From Beggiatoa alba B18LD (GTDB lineage: Bacteria; Pseudomonadota; Gammaproteobacteria; Beggiatoales; Beggiatoaceae), in the NCBI RefSeq assembly GCF_000245015.1, contig NZ_JH600070.1, positions 1 through 64,000 of the forward strand: a DNA stretch of 64,000 nucleotides. Reading direction: 5' to 3'. The notes beneath the pieces were generated by a model. It had not been told where the DNA came from. It did not search any database and worked only from the letters and a program-made list of their open reading frames with translations. This document shows positions 50,633 through 59,876 of this stretch, piece after piece. Both the position numbers and the translations under genes were made by a program. Every line of letters begins with the position of its first letter. Position 1 is the first letter of the stretch.

Positions 50633-52069
50633 TCATCCCTTTTGATTCATCGCCTGCAACTGCATATTCGTTTGAATCGTATGAAAAAATATACCAATAC
50701 TAGGCATTATTTGCTCTAAAAACTCAAGTTGTAACTCATTAAATTCAACCGTTGTACCTAAGGCAATAATACCTTTTAGTTGTTTTTCATAAAAAAAAGG
50801 GATTGCAAGAAAATAATTAGGCATAGCATTGCGTAACTCTTCCGCAATAAATTCATCTATTTTCATCGGTTGACTCAAAAAAATTAATTTTTGCTCTAAG
50901 CCAACTTGTCCGATTAATCCCTCACCTAAATTAACCATGCTTCCCAATTGTTGACGAATTAAAATGCCTTCGCTCGCAATGAGTTTAAATGTTGGCGGTT
51001 TTTGAAAAGTATTTATGTAAAATAAACCTGATTGTATATCTAGGTAATGTAAGAAAAATTGCAAAATATGTCTGGCGGCGATGGTTTCATTTTGCAAACC
51101 AATTAACAAGTTTTGTAATTGTGTTTGTCCTGTTTTTAACCAATCCTGTTTAATCAACATTCGATTGGTTTTCTGTGATTCTTGCATTAATTCATGATTT
51201 TTTTGTAGTTGCTCATGATTTTTACGCAATTGTTGGTTAAAGACATCCGCTAATACGCGAAGCTCACGAATGCCTTCAGGTTTTAAGGCAAAATTGCTGG
51301 ATTTATTATCATGTTGTTTTAGCGTGGTAATGTAATCAGCAATCGGTAAACTGATTTGCTTCCAAAAAATGAAGAGTAGAATTAAAACACTTGCAGGAAT
51401 TAATACTGCACTGACAACCAGTGAAATAACTGCGCGTTCTACTTTAACCTGAGCTTGTGTAATATTTTGCGCAACACGTTGATTAATAAAGAGCTGAAAG
51501 CGTCGTATCGGCTCAATGGTTTTTTGCTCTAAAAAGGTATATTGATTGCTAAATAATAAAATTCTGGCAATGTGCAGTTTTTCGCTGGGTTCTGCAAGTT
51601 GCTCGCCTTCCGTAAGGGGATAATTGCTAATTTCCTCAGGTACGCCTGCAGTTGGAATGTTTAGCCCCGCTAAAACAAGGCGCATAGCATGTATATCTTC
51701 TGTTTGTAATAAATGTAAGTTGCTTTGTACTTTATTTAATAATTCCAATTCTTCGGTGTTATTTGCCCATGTTTTAATATTACCTAGAATATTTTCTCGA
51801 GTTTGGGTAAAAAAGGTTTCTTCATAATAATTTTGTAGATGTTGTATATCGTAGGTAATAATAAATTTACGCGCTTCATTGATGAGATAGTCTGTCGTAT
51901 TAATAAAGTCGACTGTAAGTTGTTTAAAACGGGTTTGCTGTTGTAAGGTATGCTCTTTCTCTTGTAGCGTTTGCTGCATGTATAGTACGCTGCTTGATAA
52001 TAAAATAACCATGAATCCTAATAAGATAAGTGCGCTTATATTGAGAGTTGAAAGGCGAATATTCATCAT
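50633..52069 (-). CDS. Membrane GAF-domain sensor without output domain
   Basis: The 478-residue protein has an N-terminal helix (ISALILLGFMVILLSSSVLY), a periplasmic helical region of about 190 residues, a second helix (LVVSAVLIPASVLILLFIFW), a HAMP-like segment, a coiled coil (NHEQLQKNHELMQESQKTNR) and a GAF domain (about 320-465). No kinase, cyclase or phosphatase domain follows; the protein stops after LQAMNQKG, right at the repeat hairpin. Related proteins usually go on into a histidine kinase, so it may be truncated or may act through a partner. Confidence 0.82.
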   Translation of the reverse strand: MMNIRLSTLNISALILLGFMVILLSSSVLYMQQTLQEKEHTLQQQTRFKQLTVDFINTTDYLINEARKFIITYDIQHLQNYYEETFFTQTRENILGNIKTWANNTEELELLNKVQSNLHLLQTEDIHAMRLVLAGLNIPTAGVPEEISNYPLTEGEQLAEPSEKLHIARILLFSNQYTFLEQKTIEPIRRFQLFINQRVAQNITQAQVKVERAVISLVVSAVLIPASVLILLFIFWKQISLPIADYITTLKQHDNKSSNFALKPEGIRELRVLADVFNQQLRKNHEQLQKNHELMQESQKTNRMLIKQDWLKTGQTQLQNLLIGLQNETIAARHILQFFLHYLDIQSGLFYINTFQKPPTFKLIASEGILIRQQLGSMVNLGEGLIGQVGLEQKLIFLSQPMKIDEFIAEELRNAMPNYFLAIPFFYEKQLKGIIALGTTVEFNELQLEFLEQIMPSIGIFFHTIQTNMQLQAMNQKG

Positions 52070-52140
52070 AGTGTGTGCTTATCCTAAATACAGGCTAAAA
52101 AATTGTTTTTAACTTTCATAACGAACCATAGTTTAATTGT

Positions 52141-52557
52141 ATGTCCGACCTTGCAAGATTAAGTTTTTCATTAGAGCCATCTTTAGTCGATAAATTAGAA
52201 TTATTAGTGAGTCAGGGTGATTACAGTAATCGTTCTGAATATATTCGCGATATGATTCGCGCAAAGATTGTCGAACAGGCATGGGAAGCGGATGAGGAGG
52301 CAATTGGAACAATTACTTTGGTCTATAACCATCATTCGCGGTTACTCAATGAAAAATTGACCGATTTACAACATGATTATCATCCTATGATTTTAGCAAC
52401 AACCCATGTGCATTTAGACGCGCATTTGTGTGCAGAAATGATTATGGTGCGTGGACATGCGGGCGATATTCGTAAATTAAGTAATTTATTACAACAACCC
52501 AAAGGGGTTTTACACGCTACGTTATCGATGACCTCTACAGGTAAGCAATTATTGTGA
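52141..52557 (+). CDS. nikR: Nickel-responsive regulator NikR
   Basis: The 138-residue regulator has the N-terminal ribbon-helix-helix (LARLSFSLEPSLVDKLELLV; YSNRSEYIRDMI) and the C-terminal ACT-like nickel domain. Ligands H78, H89, H91 and C97 have exactly the spacing of E. coli NikR (H76, H87, H89, C95). No nickel transporter, hydrogenase or urease gene is adjacent. It starts 71 bases from the divergent GAF sensor. The stop is followed by repeat sequence. Confidence 0.93.
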   Translation: MSDLARLSFSLEPSLVDKLELLVSQGDYSNRSEYIRDMIRAKIVEQAWEADEEAIGTITLVYNHHSRLLNEKLTDLQHDYHPMILATTHVHLDAHLCAEMIMVRGHAGDIRKLSNLLQQPKGVLHATLSMTSTGKQLL

Positions 52558-52574
52558 CTATTTAACATTGGGGA

Positions 52575-52810
52575 TAGTGCTAAATAAGTCGGGTTTTAGT
52601 CGTTAATCTTAAGACTTTTGTCTGAATTAAGATTTTTAGAATTAAGCGGTAAAGAAAAAAGAAGTAATCGTTGAAGTGATTGCACGCCTGAAAATAGAAC
52701 AGAGACCAGCTAGATTTTAAAAGCCTAGTTGGTCTTTTTTTGTCTGAATCAGAATTTTTAGCATTAACAGAATTCGCAGAATTAAAAACAGGTTAGCAAT
52801 TTCATTCTGA
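52575..52810. repeat. Worn palindromic repeat copy
   Basis: Recognisable parts are CTAAATAAGTCGGG at the left, TTTGTCTGAATTAAG, the hairpin GACCAGCTAGATTTT...AAGCCTAGTTGGTC (52703-52733) with a T run, and TTGTCTGAATCAGAATTTTT with CAGAATT units. The mutated hairpin keeps pairing (CAGC/GTTG changes on both sides are largely compensatory). About 380 bases between nikR and the acylase hold only this and a short promoter region. Confidence 0.65.
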
Positions 52811-52940
52811 AAATAGTTTATAGGTTAAGACTAACAGGATTTTTATTGTTTTTAATCCGTTAATGTTGAGAAAAGACCTATAATAAGCTCAATTTTTCAA
52901 TAACTATTGAACTACTTCTATCATTCTACGAGGTTTTATT

Positions 52941-55241
52941 GTGTTGAAATGGATAAAACGTCTATTAATAGGCTTGCTAGGCATTATTGTTTTAATGGTC
53001 GGTGGGGGATATTGGTTTTTACAATCAACATTGCCGAAAGTCTCGGGCGAGGCACATTTTAAAGGCTTGCTTGCACCAGTCACGATTAGCCGTGAAACAA
53101 ACGGAGTTGTACACATTCGTGCAGAAAATGAAACAGATATGTTTTATGCACAAGGACTTATCCATGCACAAGACCGTTTATGGCAAATGGAGTTTCAACG
53201 CCGTATTGGTGCGGGACGGTTATCCGAAATTTTAGGCAATAAGGCAATAGAGCAAGATAAATTTCTGAAGACATGGGGATTTTATCGGGCAGCAGAACAG
53301 GCTTATACGGCGTTAAATGCGGAAAGTAAAGCCGTGATTGATGCCTATGTTGCAGGCATTAATGGCTATTTAGAAAGTGACCCGCCTTTGCCGATTGAGT
53401 TTAAATTATTAGGCGTAAAGCCCGCAAAATGGACACCTGCGGATGTCTTAGTATGGTCTAAAATGATGAGTTTTAATTTAGCGGGCAATCGTCGTGCAGA
53501 ATTACGCCGTTACGGCTTGCTAGCAAAAGGGTTAGCTGAGGAGCGAATTGCTGAGTTAATGCCACTATATCCAAAAATAGCAACGCCGATTGATTCAACA
53601 ACACCGCTGATTCATCCAACAACAAGCGATTATCATTTAATGGAAGCATTATGGCAGGCGGACGCATTTACCCCACCCATGACAGAAGCGTCCAATAATT
53701 GGGTCTTGAGCGGTCAGCGCACCGTCAGCGGGAAAGCCTTATTAGCTAACGACCCACATTTGCAAATGAGTAATCCTTCACTTTGGTATCTCGTACATTT
53801 ATCAGCACCAACTTATGATGCTATTGGTGCATCTTTACCGGGATTACCTTGCATCGTCATTGGGCATAATCAAGCGATTGCTTGGGGGGTAACAAATGTC
53901 GAAGCCGATGTCGAAGATGTGTATGTTTTAGAAGAAACAGAAGATAAACAAGGCTATGTTTATCAAAATGAAGTTGTACCGTATAACACCCGTACTGAAA
54001 CGATAAAGGTCAAAGGGGAAGCCGACCAGACATTTATCGTCAAAGAAAGCCGTTATGGCGTTGTTATCACAGAACTAGTTGCAGACGCGCCAAAAACCAA
54101 GCCGTTAGCCTTACGTTGGACGGGTCATGACCCTGATGATACGACCTTTAGCGCGTATTATGCTATTAATAAAGCTAAAAATTGGACAGAATTTAACGCC
54201 GCAATGCGTTATTACATTGCACCCAGTCAAAATTTTATTTATGCCGATACTGCGGGCAATATTGGGCATATCGTATCAGGTCGCTTACCGATTCGAAAAG
54301 CAGGGCATTCAGGTTTATATCCCGTGCTTGGCAATGGCGATTGGGATTGGCAAGGCTTTATCCCTTTTGAAGAATTACCCCGCCGTTACAATCCGCCAGA
54401 AGGCTATATTATCACAGCAAATCATAATATTAGCCCAGAAAATTATCCCTACACAATTTCTTTAGAATGGGGAGGCGAACCCTATCGTTATGAACGGATT
54501 AAACAATTAATTGATGCCAAAGAAAAACATGATTTAAGCAGTATGCGAGCCATTCAGTTAGACCAACTCAGTCTTTTATATACGGATTTTCGCCCCTATT
54601 TACAAAATTTACCCATTATCAGCCCTACTGCTCAAGCCGCTTTACAACGCCTATTAGCTTGGAAAGGGGAAATGTCACCCACATCACCAGAGGCGACTTT
54701 ATTCATCGCATGGTATATGGCATTTTCGCACTTACCACAGACAGAAACAGGGGAATCTTGGTTCTTCTATCCGCGCTATTTATTAAACGCGCTGAAATCT
54801 GGCGATAGTGCCTGCGCACAACAAAAACGAACTTGCTTAGAAATTGCGGGCGATGTCTTTGAAACTGTTGTGAAACAATGGTCAACAGATATTCCAAAAT
54901 GGGGACTAGTCCATCAAGCAATGTTTAATCATCCAATTTTAACCCATACGCCCCTTGCGCCCCTGTTTGACAGACAAGTTGATTTTGGCGGAGAGCGTTT
55001 CACGGTCAATGTTGGCTGGGTCAATCCTGAGACACTAAAAACAACGCATGTACCAAGTTATCGCCAACTCATTGATTTTAGCCAATTAGATAATTCGGCT
55101 TATATTCATCCGATGGGACAATCAGGCAATGTCATGTCATCGCATTTTGATGACTTACTGGCTCTATGGCAAAAAGGTGAATATCTCACGATGCAAACCA
55201 AGGGCTATACCGAAGCTAATAAACTGATTTTAAAGCCTTAA
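52941..55241 (+). CDS. Penicillin acylase family protein (Ntn hydrolase)
   Basis: The 766-residue protein has an N-terminal hydrophobic anchor or signal (RLLIGLLGIIVLMVGGGYWF), an alpha-subunit region, and the self-cleavage point MTEA/SNNWVLSG with Ser251 as the beta-subunit nucleophile. The start is GTG 52941 after CGAGG. Family enzymes cleave amide bonds of penicillins or acyl-homoserine lactones, so quorum quenching or cell-wall recycling are possible. Substrate not determinable. Probably periplasmic. Repeats flank it on both sides. Confidence 0.93.
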   Translation: MLKWIKRLLIGLLGIIVLMVGGGYWFLQSTLPKVSGEAHFKGLLAPVTISRETNGVVHIRAENETDMFYAQGLIHAQDRLWQMEFQRRIGAGRLSEILGNKAIEQDKFLKTWGFYRAAEQAYTALNAESKAVIDAYVAGINGYLESDPPLPIEFKLLGVKPAKWTPADVLVWSKMMSFNLAGNRRAELRRYGLLAKGLAEERIAELMPLYPKIATPIDSTTPLIHPTTSDYHLMEALWQADAFTPPMTEASNNWVLSGQRTVSGKALLANDPHLQMSNPSLWYLVHLSAPTYDAIGASLPGLPCIVIGHNQAIAWGVTNVEADVEDVYVLEETEDKQGYVYQNEVVPYNTRTETIKVKGEADQTFIVKESRYGVVITELVADAPKTKPLALRWTGHDPDDTTFSAYYAINKAKNWTEFNAAMRYYIAPSQNFIYADTAGNIGHIVSGRLPIRKAGHSGLYPVLGNGDWDWQGFIPFEELPRRYNPPEGYIITANHNISPENYPYTISLEWGGEPYRYERIKQLIDAKEKHDLSSMRAIQLDQLSLLYTDFRPYLQNLPIISPTAQAALQRLLAWKGEMSPTSPEATLFIAWYMAFSHLPQTETGESWFFYPRYLLNALKSGDSACAQQKRTCLEIAGDVFETVVKQWSTDIPKWGLVHQAMFNHPILTHTPLAPLFDRQVDFGGERFTVNVGWVNPETLKTTHVPSYRQLIDFSQLDNSAYIHPMGQSGNVMSSHFDDLLALWQKGEYLTMQTKGYTEANKLILKP

Positions 55242-55249
55242 ATAATCTA

Positions 55250-55618
55250 AACTTAATAACCAGTGTTCGGTGAGTTTCTTTTAAAAAGACAACAGCTTGT
55301 CTGAATCAGGATTAAAAGATTGTCTGAATCAGAATTTTCAGAATTAGCAAAATTTTCAGAATTAAAAAGACAAGAAAATTAAAAGAATAAAAAATTATGT
55401 TTTTAATTCTGCTAATTCTGAAAATTCTGTGAATTCTGATTCAGACAAAAAAAGACCTGCTAGGTTTTAAAAACCTAGCAGGTCTCTATTTTATTTTATA
55501 AAACTCGCCGAACTCAGGTTTTTTAATTCTGCTAATTCTAAAAATTCTGTGAATCCTGATTCAGACAAAAAAGACCTAGCGGGTCTGTCGGAACACGCGA
55601 AAAACACGGGTTAATAAA
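55250..55618. repeat. Compound palindromic repeat
   Basis: It starts with a worn end (GTTCGGTGAGTTTCTTTTAA), carries two TGTCTGAATCAG blocks, CAGAATT units, the inverse and the hairpin at 55454-55484. A right end CTCGCCGAACTCAGGTT stands near 55520. A second partial copy then follows to about 55618 with a short hairpin and TGTCGGAACACGCGAAAA, which is the inverse of the block near 40720. The remaining 110 bases before the protease gene hold its promoter and a GGGGGAA ribosome site. Confidence 0.8.
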
Positions 55619-55728
55619 GATTAATTTCCTCGAAATTGTTCTGTAACGTATTCGCCCCTATAGTGATAACTGTCAAAAATACTTTATTACCAGTATTTCA
55701 GTGAATTCTATTTTAAACGGGGGAAACT

Positions 55729-57225
55729 ATGTTTTATAACAAATTACGTCGTCATGCTTTAACCCTATGTGTTATCGCTGCTTTAGGAGTAACAACCCCT
55801 TATATTTATGGGGTACATGCTGAAAGTCAGAACTTAAGTAACTTTCAAACGATGCCCGCGAGCTTTGCGGATTTAGTGGAAAAAGTACAGCCTGCTGTTG
55901 TCAGTATTTCCATCTCTGGAAAAGCTACTAATAGTAATTTTACGATGGAATTTCCAGAATTTCCAAAAGGCTCACCCTTTGAAGAGTTTTTCCGTCGCTT
56001 CCAAGAACAACAACCCTATGGGCAACGGGAAATTCCCAGTCCCAATACCATCACCGCGCTAGGCTCAGGTTTTATCATTTCCGCTGATGGCAAAGTCGTG
56101 ACTAACTACCACGTGATTAAAGACGCAAATGAAATTCACGTGACATTGCATGACGAAAGCAAATATACCGCGACCATCGTCGGCTACGATGAAAAAACCG
56201 ACCTCGCCTTATTACAACTAGATACCAAAAAAAACCTGCCTTATGTCAGTTTTGGTGATTCCAATAAAACCCGTGTCGGCGATTGGGTGATTGCGGTCGG
56301 TAATCCTTTTGGCTTAGGCGATACATTTACAGCAGGGATTTTATCGGCGCGGGGTCGGGATATAAACTCAGGTCCTTATGATGATTTTTTACAATTTGAC
56401 GCGCCTATCAATCGCGGTAATTCAGGTGGCCCTTTATTTAACAATCGTGGCGAAGTTGTTGGCATTAATACCGCGATTTATTCACCCACAGGGGGCAGTG
56501 TCGGCATTGGCTTTGCTATTCCTGCCAATACTGCCAACGGCATTATTGAGCAACTACGTGATAAAGGTAGCGTTAGTCGTGGCTGGTTAGGTGTACAAAT
56601 TCAACCGCTCACCGATGAAATTGCTGAAAGTTTAGGCTTAAGCGATACCAAAGGCGCGTTAGTGGCGGATTTACTGCCTGAAAGTCCCGCACGGACAGCG
56701 GGTGTAAAAGTCGGCGATGTTATCATTGCTGTTGATGGACAAGTGATTAATCAATTTAAAGATTTACCGCGCTTTATTGCTAAAGGCAAAGCGGGGGAAG
56801 TGGCAAAACTCACGGTATGGCGTGGCAATCAGCAACAAATGATTGCAGTCACGTTGAGCAATATGCCCGCAGATACGCAACAAGTTGCCAGCAGTAGCAA
56901 TCGCTTTGATGGTGAAACCAGCACGCATGATGAAGTGGGTTTAAAACTCACGGCATTGACTGAGAAAGCTCGTCGTCAATTTCAATTATCTGAAAATACA
57001 GAAGGGGTTTTAATCACGGATGTTGCCAACCGTAGTCCAGCGGCAGACGTAGGCTTACAAGCGGGTGATGTGATTGTAATGGTTGGACAAGTAAAAGTTT
57101 CTAACCCTGCGGAAGTTGTGGCAAAAATTAAAGAAGCAGAGCAAACAAAACGGCAGTCGGTGTTATTATTGGTTGACCGCCGTGGCGACCAACGTTTTAT
57201 TACGGTGAAATTGCAGAAGGCGTAA
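55729..57225 (+). CDS. Periplasmic serine protease, DegP/DegQ family
   Basis: The 498-residue protease/chaperone has a signal peptide (ALTLCVIAALGVTTPYIYG), the trypsin-like domain with catalytic H128 (TNYHVIKD), D158 (KTDLALLQL) and S232 (NRGNSGGP), then two PDZ domains (about 280-375 and 400-495). It degrades or refolds damaged envelope proteins. The Q-loop region (FPEFPKGSPFEEFFRRFQE) is of the DegQ/MucD length rather than the long DegP one. No regulator such as rseP is beside it. Confidence 0.93.
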   Translation: MFYNKLRRHALTLCVIAALGVTTPYIYGVHAESQNLSNFQTMPASFADLVEKVQPAVVSISISGKATNSNFTMEFPEFPKGSPFEEFFRRFQEQQPYGQREIPSPNTITALGSGFIISADGKVVTNYHVIKDANEIHVTLHDESKYTATIVGYDEKTDLALLQLDTKKNLPYVSFGDSNKTRVGDWVIAVGNPFGLGDTFTAGILSARGRDINSGPYDDFLQFDAPINRGNSGGPLFNNRGEVVGINTAIYSPTGGSVGIGFAIPANTANGIIEQLRDKGSVSRGWLGVQIQPLTDEIAESLGLSDTKGALVADLLPESPARTAGVKVGDVIIAVDGQVINQFKDLPRFIAKGKAGEVAKLTVWRGNQQQMIAVTLSNMPADTQQVASSSNRFDGETSTHDEVGLKLTALTEKARRQFQLSENTEGVLITDVANRSPAADVGLQAGDVIVMVGQVKVSNPAEVVAKIKEAEQTKRQSVLLLVDRRGDQRFITVKLQKA

Positions 57226-57239
57226 ATAACGCCTGTTCT

Positions 57240-57426
57240 GTGAGTATTTTAAAATAAAACAGAGACCTGCTAGGTTTTTAAACCCTAGCAGGTCTTTTTT
57301 TGTCTGAATCAGAATTCACAGAATTTTCAGAATTAGCAGAATTAAAAAGCATGATTCGCATTAATTTCTTGGTTTAATCAGACAAGATGTTGTCTTTTTT
57401 AAAAGAAACTTGCCGAACTCAGGTTA
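57240..57426. repeat. Palindromic repeat copy
   Basis: It contains the hairpin GACCTGCTAGGTTTTTAAAC...CTAGCAGGTC (57264-57294) with a T run, TTGTCTGAATCAGAATTCAC with CAGAATT units, a TGATTCGCATTAATTTCTTG stretch also present near 40805, and the right end TTGCCGAACTCAGGTTA. It lies between the convergent protease and xox genes, and could end both transcripts. Confidence 0.82.
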
Positions 57427-57427
57427 T

Positions 57428-58084
57428 TTATTCTGCGGTCAGCGTTAGCGTTTCGGATAATAAAGGAGGTTCATTTGTTGCGGGTGTTTGCCAACTTAAT
57501 TGATACAGTTCACCTTTTATATCTGTAGAAAGGATGAATTGGTAACGAGTTTGTTGATAAACAGGGTAAGCATCAAATTTACTATCGTCTTTAAATGGAT
57601 AAATCGTTATTTCTTGACCATTAACCATTTTGTCTTGATAGGTAAATTGAATTGCTTGAATTGTTGCTTTTTCTTCTAACGCGGTTTTTACTTGATTTTG
57701 AAAATACCGCCAGTGTCCAATGGGTGCAAGTCGTTGTAGTTCTTGTACAGAACGTTGTAGAAAAATCAGTAACATTGGATTGCCTGTTACTTCTTCCATA
57801 TCAGGAAAAAATTGCCGTCGATCTTGTGTAAAATAGTCGACATGTACATTTTTACCCGTCTTTCCCGCGCTCACTTGCAATACAATGGTGTCACTAAATC
57901 CTACTTCTGCACTGCCTGCTTTAGTAAATTGATAAGTTAGCTTACTGGCGGCTGGTGTTTGTGCTAGGTGATTGCTAAAAAAAAGTAGCTGATTAGCTTT
58001 AGAATAAGTTTCTTCCGCCTGTGAATAACTGCTATAAAAAACAAAGGTTAAACTAAGTATGAATGCGGTAATACGTAATGTCAT
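57428..58084 (-). CDS. Exported hypothetical protein in xox operon
   Basis: The 218-residue protein has a signal peptide (RITAFILSLTFVFYSSYSQA) and a beta-rich body (VHVDYFTQDRRQFF; YQFILSTDIKGELYQLSW). No recognised domain. It starts two bases after the xoxJ stop on the same strand and should share its transcript. It may be a periplasmic accessory of methanol oxidation, but this is inferred from position only. Its TAA sits one base from the repeat. Confidence 0.72.
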   Translation of the reverse strand: MTLRITAFILSLTFVFYSSYSQAEETYSKANQLLFFSNHLAQTPAASKLTYQFTKAGSAEVGFSDTIVLQVSAGKTGKNVHVDYFTQDRRQFFPDMEEVTGNPMLLIFLQRSVQELQRLAPIGHWRYFQNQVKTALEEKATIQAIQFTYQDKMVNGQEITIYPFKDDSKFDAYPVYQQTRYQFILSTDIKGELYQLSWQTPATNEPPLLSETLTLTAE

Positions 58085-58086
58085 AT

Positions 58087-58962
58087 TTATTTTTCACCCT
58101 TTGCTGTACTGAGGGTTTCAGGCACTAGCGGAATATGATATTCCGTTAAAATGGTGTGGATAGCGGTTTTATTACGTACTAAGGCTTGTTCTATTGTTTC
58201 TTTCCATTCAGGTTCGCCACGACGTACTCCAACCGCCATTGGAAAATCAAAGCGTATTCCTGCTTCAGAATCAACGGGTAATAGGGCTAATTCCTGTTGT
58301 CCTTTCAGTTTATACGCAAAATATCCCGCAACAGGGCCCCAAATAAAGACCATGTTAATTTTATCGGCAACAAGGTCTTGTTCTATGATTTGTCCCGCGT
58401 AGTAGTTCGGGTCGCCATTCATAATTTGGTAGGAAACGGCTTGATTAATTAGGTTATGTTTTAAAATCCAATCAACGGAAGGGGCAGGGGCAAACATGCC
58501 AATTTTTAATTGTTGTTTACGTGCATCAGGGAGTTGCAGTAAATCATTGGGGGTTTTGATATCGTCCCAACCACGCCCTTTGATATAAACCAAGGTATAA
58601 GTTGAGCGGTAATAAGGTTTGGTATTTGATGTCATATCAAAGCGTTGGGGGACTCCCATGACGACATCGCATTCAAAACGCCCTTTTACATCTGACCATT
58701 TGCGTAATGTGGTTTGAATAAATCCCATGCGTTGGGGAAACCAAGTATATTCAATGGGTAGCTTAAGGTCTTTAGCGAGTAATTCAGCAATTTTGTTTTC
58801 AAAGCCGCTGAGATTTTGATGAGAAAACGGTAGGTTATTTGGGTCAGCACAAACCCGAAAAGCAGTTGGTAGTGTGGGCTTGTCTTCGGCGTGGCTGGCA
58901 AAACTGAAAAACATAACTGTTGAAACGAGAAGCGAAAAAGTCCATTGTGAAATAGGAGACAT
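58087..58962 (-). CDS. xoxJ: Periplasmic binding protein XoxJ (MxaJ-like)
   Basis: The 291-residue protein of the extracellular solute-binding family 3 has a signal peptide (FSLLVSTVMFFSFASHA) and the MxaJ/XoxJ pattern: FRVCADPNNLPFSHQNLSGF, then WFPQRMGFIQTTLRKW and CDVVMGVP. XoxJ is thought to help load or activate XoxF in the periplasm. ATG 58962 is preceded by GGAG; the longer frame is less likely. It follows xoxG by about 90 bases. Confidence 0.9.
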   Translation of the reverse strand: MSPISQWTFSLLVSTVMFFSFASHAEDKPTLPTAFRVCADPNNLPFSHQNLSGFENKIAELLAKDLKLPIEYTWFPQRMGFIQTTLRKWSDVKGRFECDVVMGVPQRFDMTSNTKPYYRSTYTLVYIKGRGWDDIKTPNDLLQLPDARKQQLKIGMFAPAPSVDWILKHNLINQAVSYQIMNGDPNYYAGQIIEQDLVADKINMVFIWGPVAGYFAYKLKGQQELALLPVDSEAGIRFDFPMAVGVRRGEPEWKETIEQALVRNKTAIHTILTEYHIPLVPETLSTAKGEK

Positions 58963-59053
58963 GAATAACTCCATTAGGGAAAACCTGATGCTTATATGGT
59001 ACAAAACACGGCGGGCAATACTATACCGCCGTGTTGCCTAACGACTTAACGCA

Positions 59054-59635
59054 TTATTGTAGTTTTTCTGGACGACCAGGGAGTAATACGCCATCAGAAC
59101 GGGCACGTAAGTAGGACCATAATTCATCTAAGTGTGGCATGACGTTAGGATTGTCTTTCCATGCTGGCATTACACCAACTTGTCCTTGAAATCCTTCTGT
59201 AACAGAATGAATAAAGCGTTCTTTGGGAAAGTCTTTTAGCCGTTCTATTAAGCTAGGTGCAAAGGTGCTACCAACAGCATCTTGAGCATGGCAAACGTGG
59301 CATGTTGCATGAAATGCTCGCCAGCCTTTGAAGGTTTGCGCGTCAACCTTGCATTTATTGCCTTCACAAACAACAGTATAGGGCTTCTCTGTGCTCGCTG
59401 TAGCGGGTGCAGGAGATGTTGTTGCTGGGGTTGTTTCAGTTGTTGCGGAGGGCGTTGTTACCGTTGTAGGCGCAGGGGTTGTGGCGGGTTGAGTTGTCGC
59501 AGTGTTAGGAGTTGCCCCAGTGGGGGTGGGTGTTTCCGTAGTTGTAGGGGTTGCAGTCTCAGCAGTTAATAAAGAGCTATTTAATAAACCTCCCACACAG
59601 AGTGTGACAGTCAAAAATAATACAGACTTCTTCAT
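59054..59635 (-). CDS. xoxG: Cytochrome c for XoxF (XoxG-type)
   Basis: The 193-residue cytochrome has a signal peptide (KSVLFLTVTLCVGGLLNSSL), a 65-residue Thr/Pro/Ala-rich stretch (TTTETPTPTGATPNTATTQP and on), and one c-type haem domain with CHVCH and a distal methionine in VGVMPAWKDNP. It is the likely electron acceptor of XoxF. ATG 59635 follows GGAGGATG; the ATG at 59644 lies in that site. The Thr/Pro linker is longer than in most relatives and gives the antisense strand a false Cys-rich frame. Confidence 0.88.
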   Translation of the reverse strand: MKKSVLFLTVTLCVGGLLNSSLLTAETATPTTTETPTPTGATPNTATTQPATTPAPTTVTTPSATTETTPATTSPAPATASTEKPYTVVCEGNKCKVDAQTFKGWRAFHATCHVCHAQDAVGSTFAPSLIERLKDFPKERFIHSVTEGFQGQVGVMPAWKDNPNVMPHLDELWSYLRARSDGVLLPGRPEKLQ

Positions 59636-59763
59636 TACAAACATCCTCCAAGATGGTGTGAATATCGTGTTCCATTCCTCTTATGTTGTTATACCACCCC
59701 ACATATTGCTTTATTTATTAGGGTAAGGAACACGTTATTTATTATATAGGTAATAAAAAAAAA

Positions 59764-59790
59764 CCCGACAGCTTAAATACCGCTGTCGGG
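59764..59790. terminator. Hairpin between xoxF and xoxG
   Basis: CCCGACAGC (59764-59772) pairs with GCTGTCGGG (59782-59790) around a nine-base loop. On the minus strand the far side carries T's (complement of the AAAAAAAA before it). It lies 87 bases after the xoxF stop, so it may make xoxF more abundant than xoxG and xoxJ. Confidence 0.75.
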
Positions 59791-59876
59791 TACATTATAG
59801 AATGTTTTTTGATAAGGTGCATTTTATGCACCCATTAAAAACGGGTAATTTTATTTATATATACTTAACCGCCTAA

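Noticed and set aside
59282-59569. Cys/Gly-rich plus-strand frame opposite xoxG
   Set aside because: It is the antisense of the Thr/Pro linker codons in xoxG.
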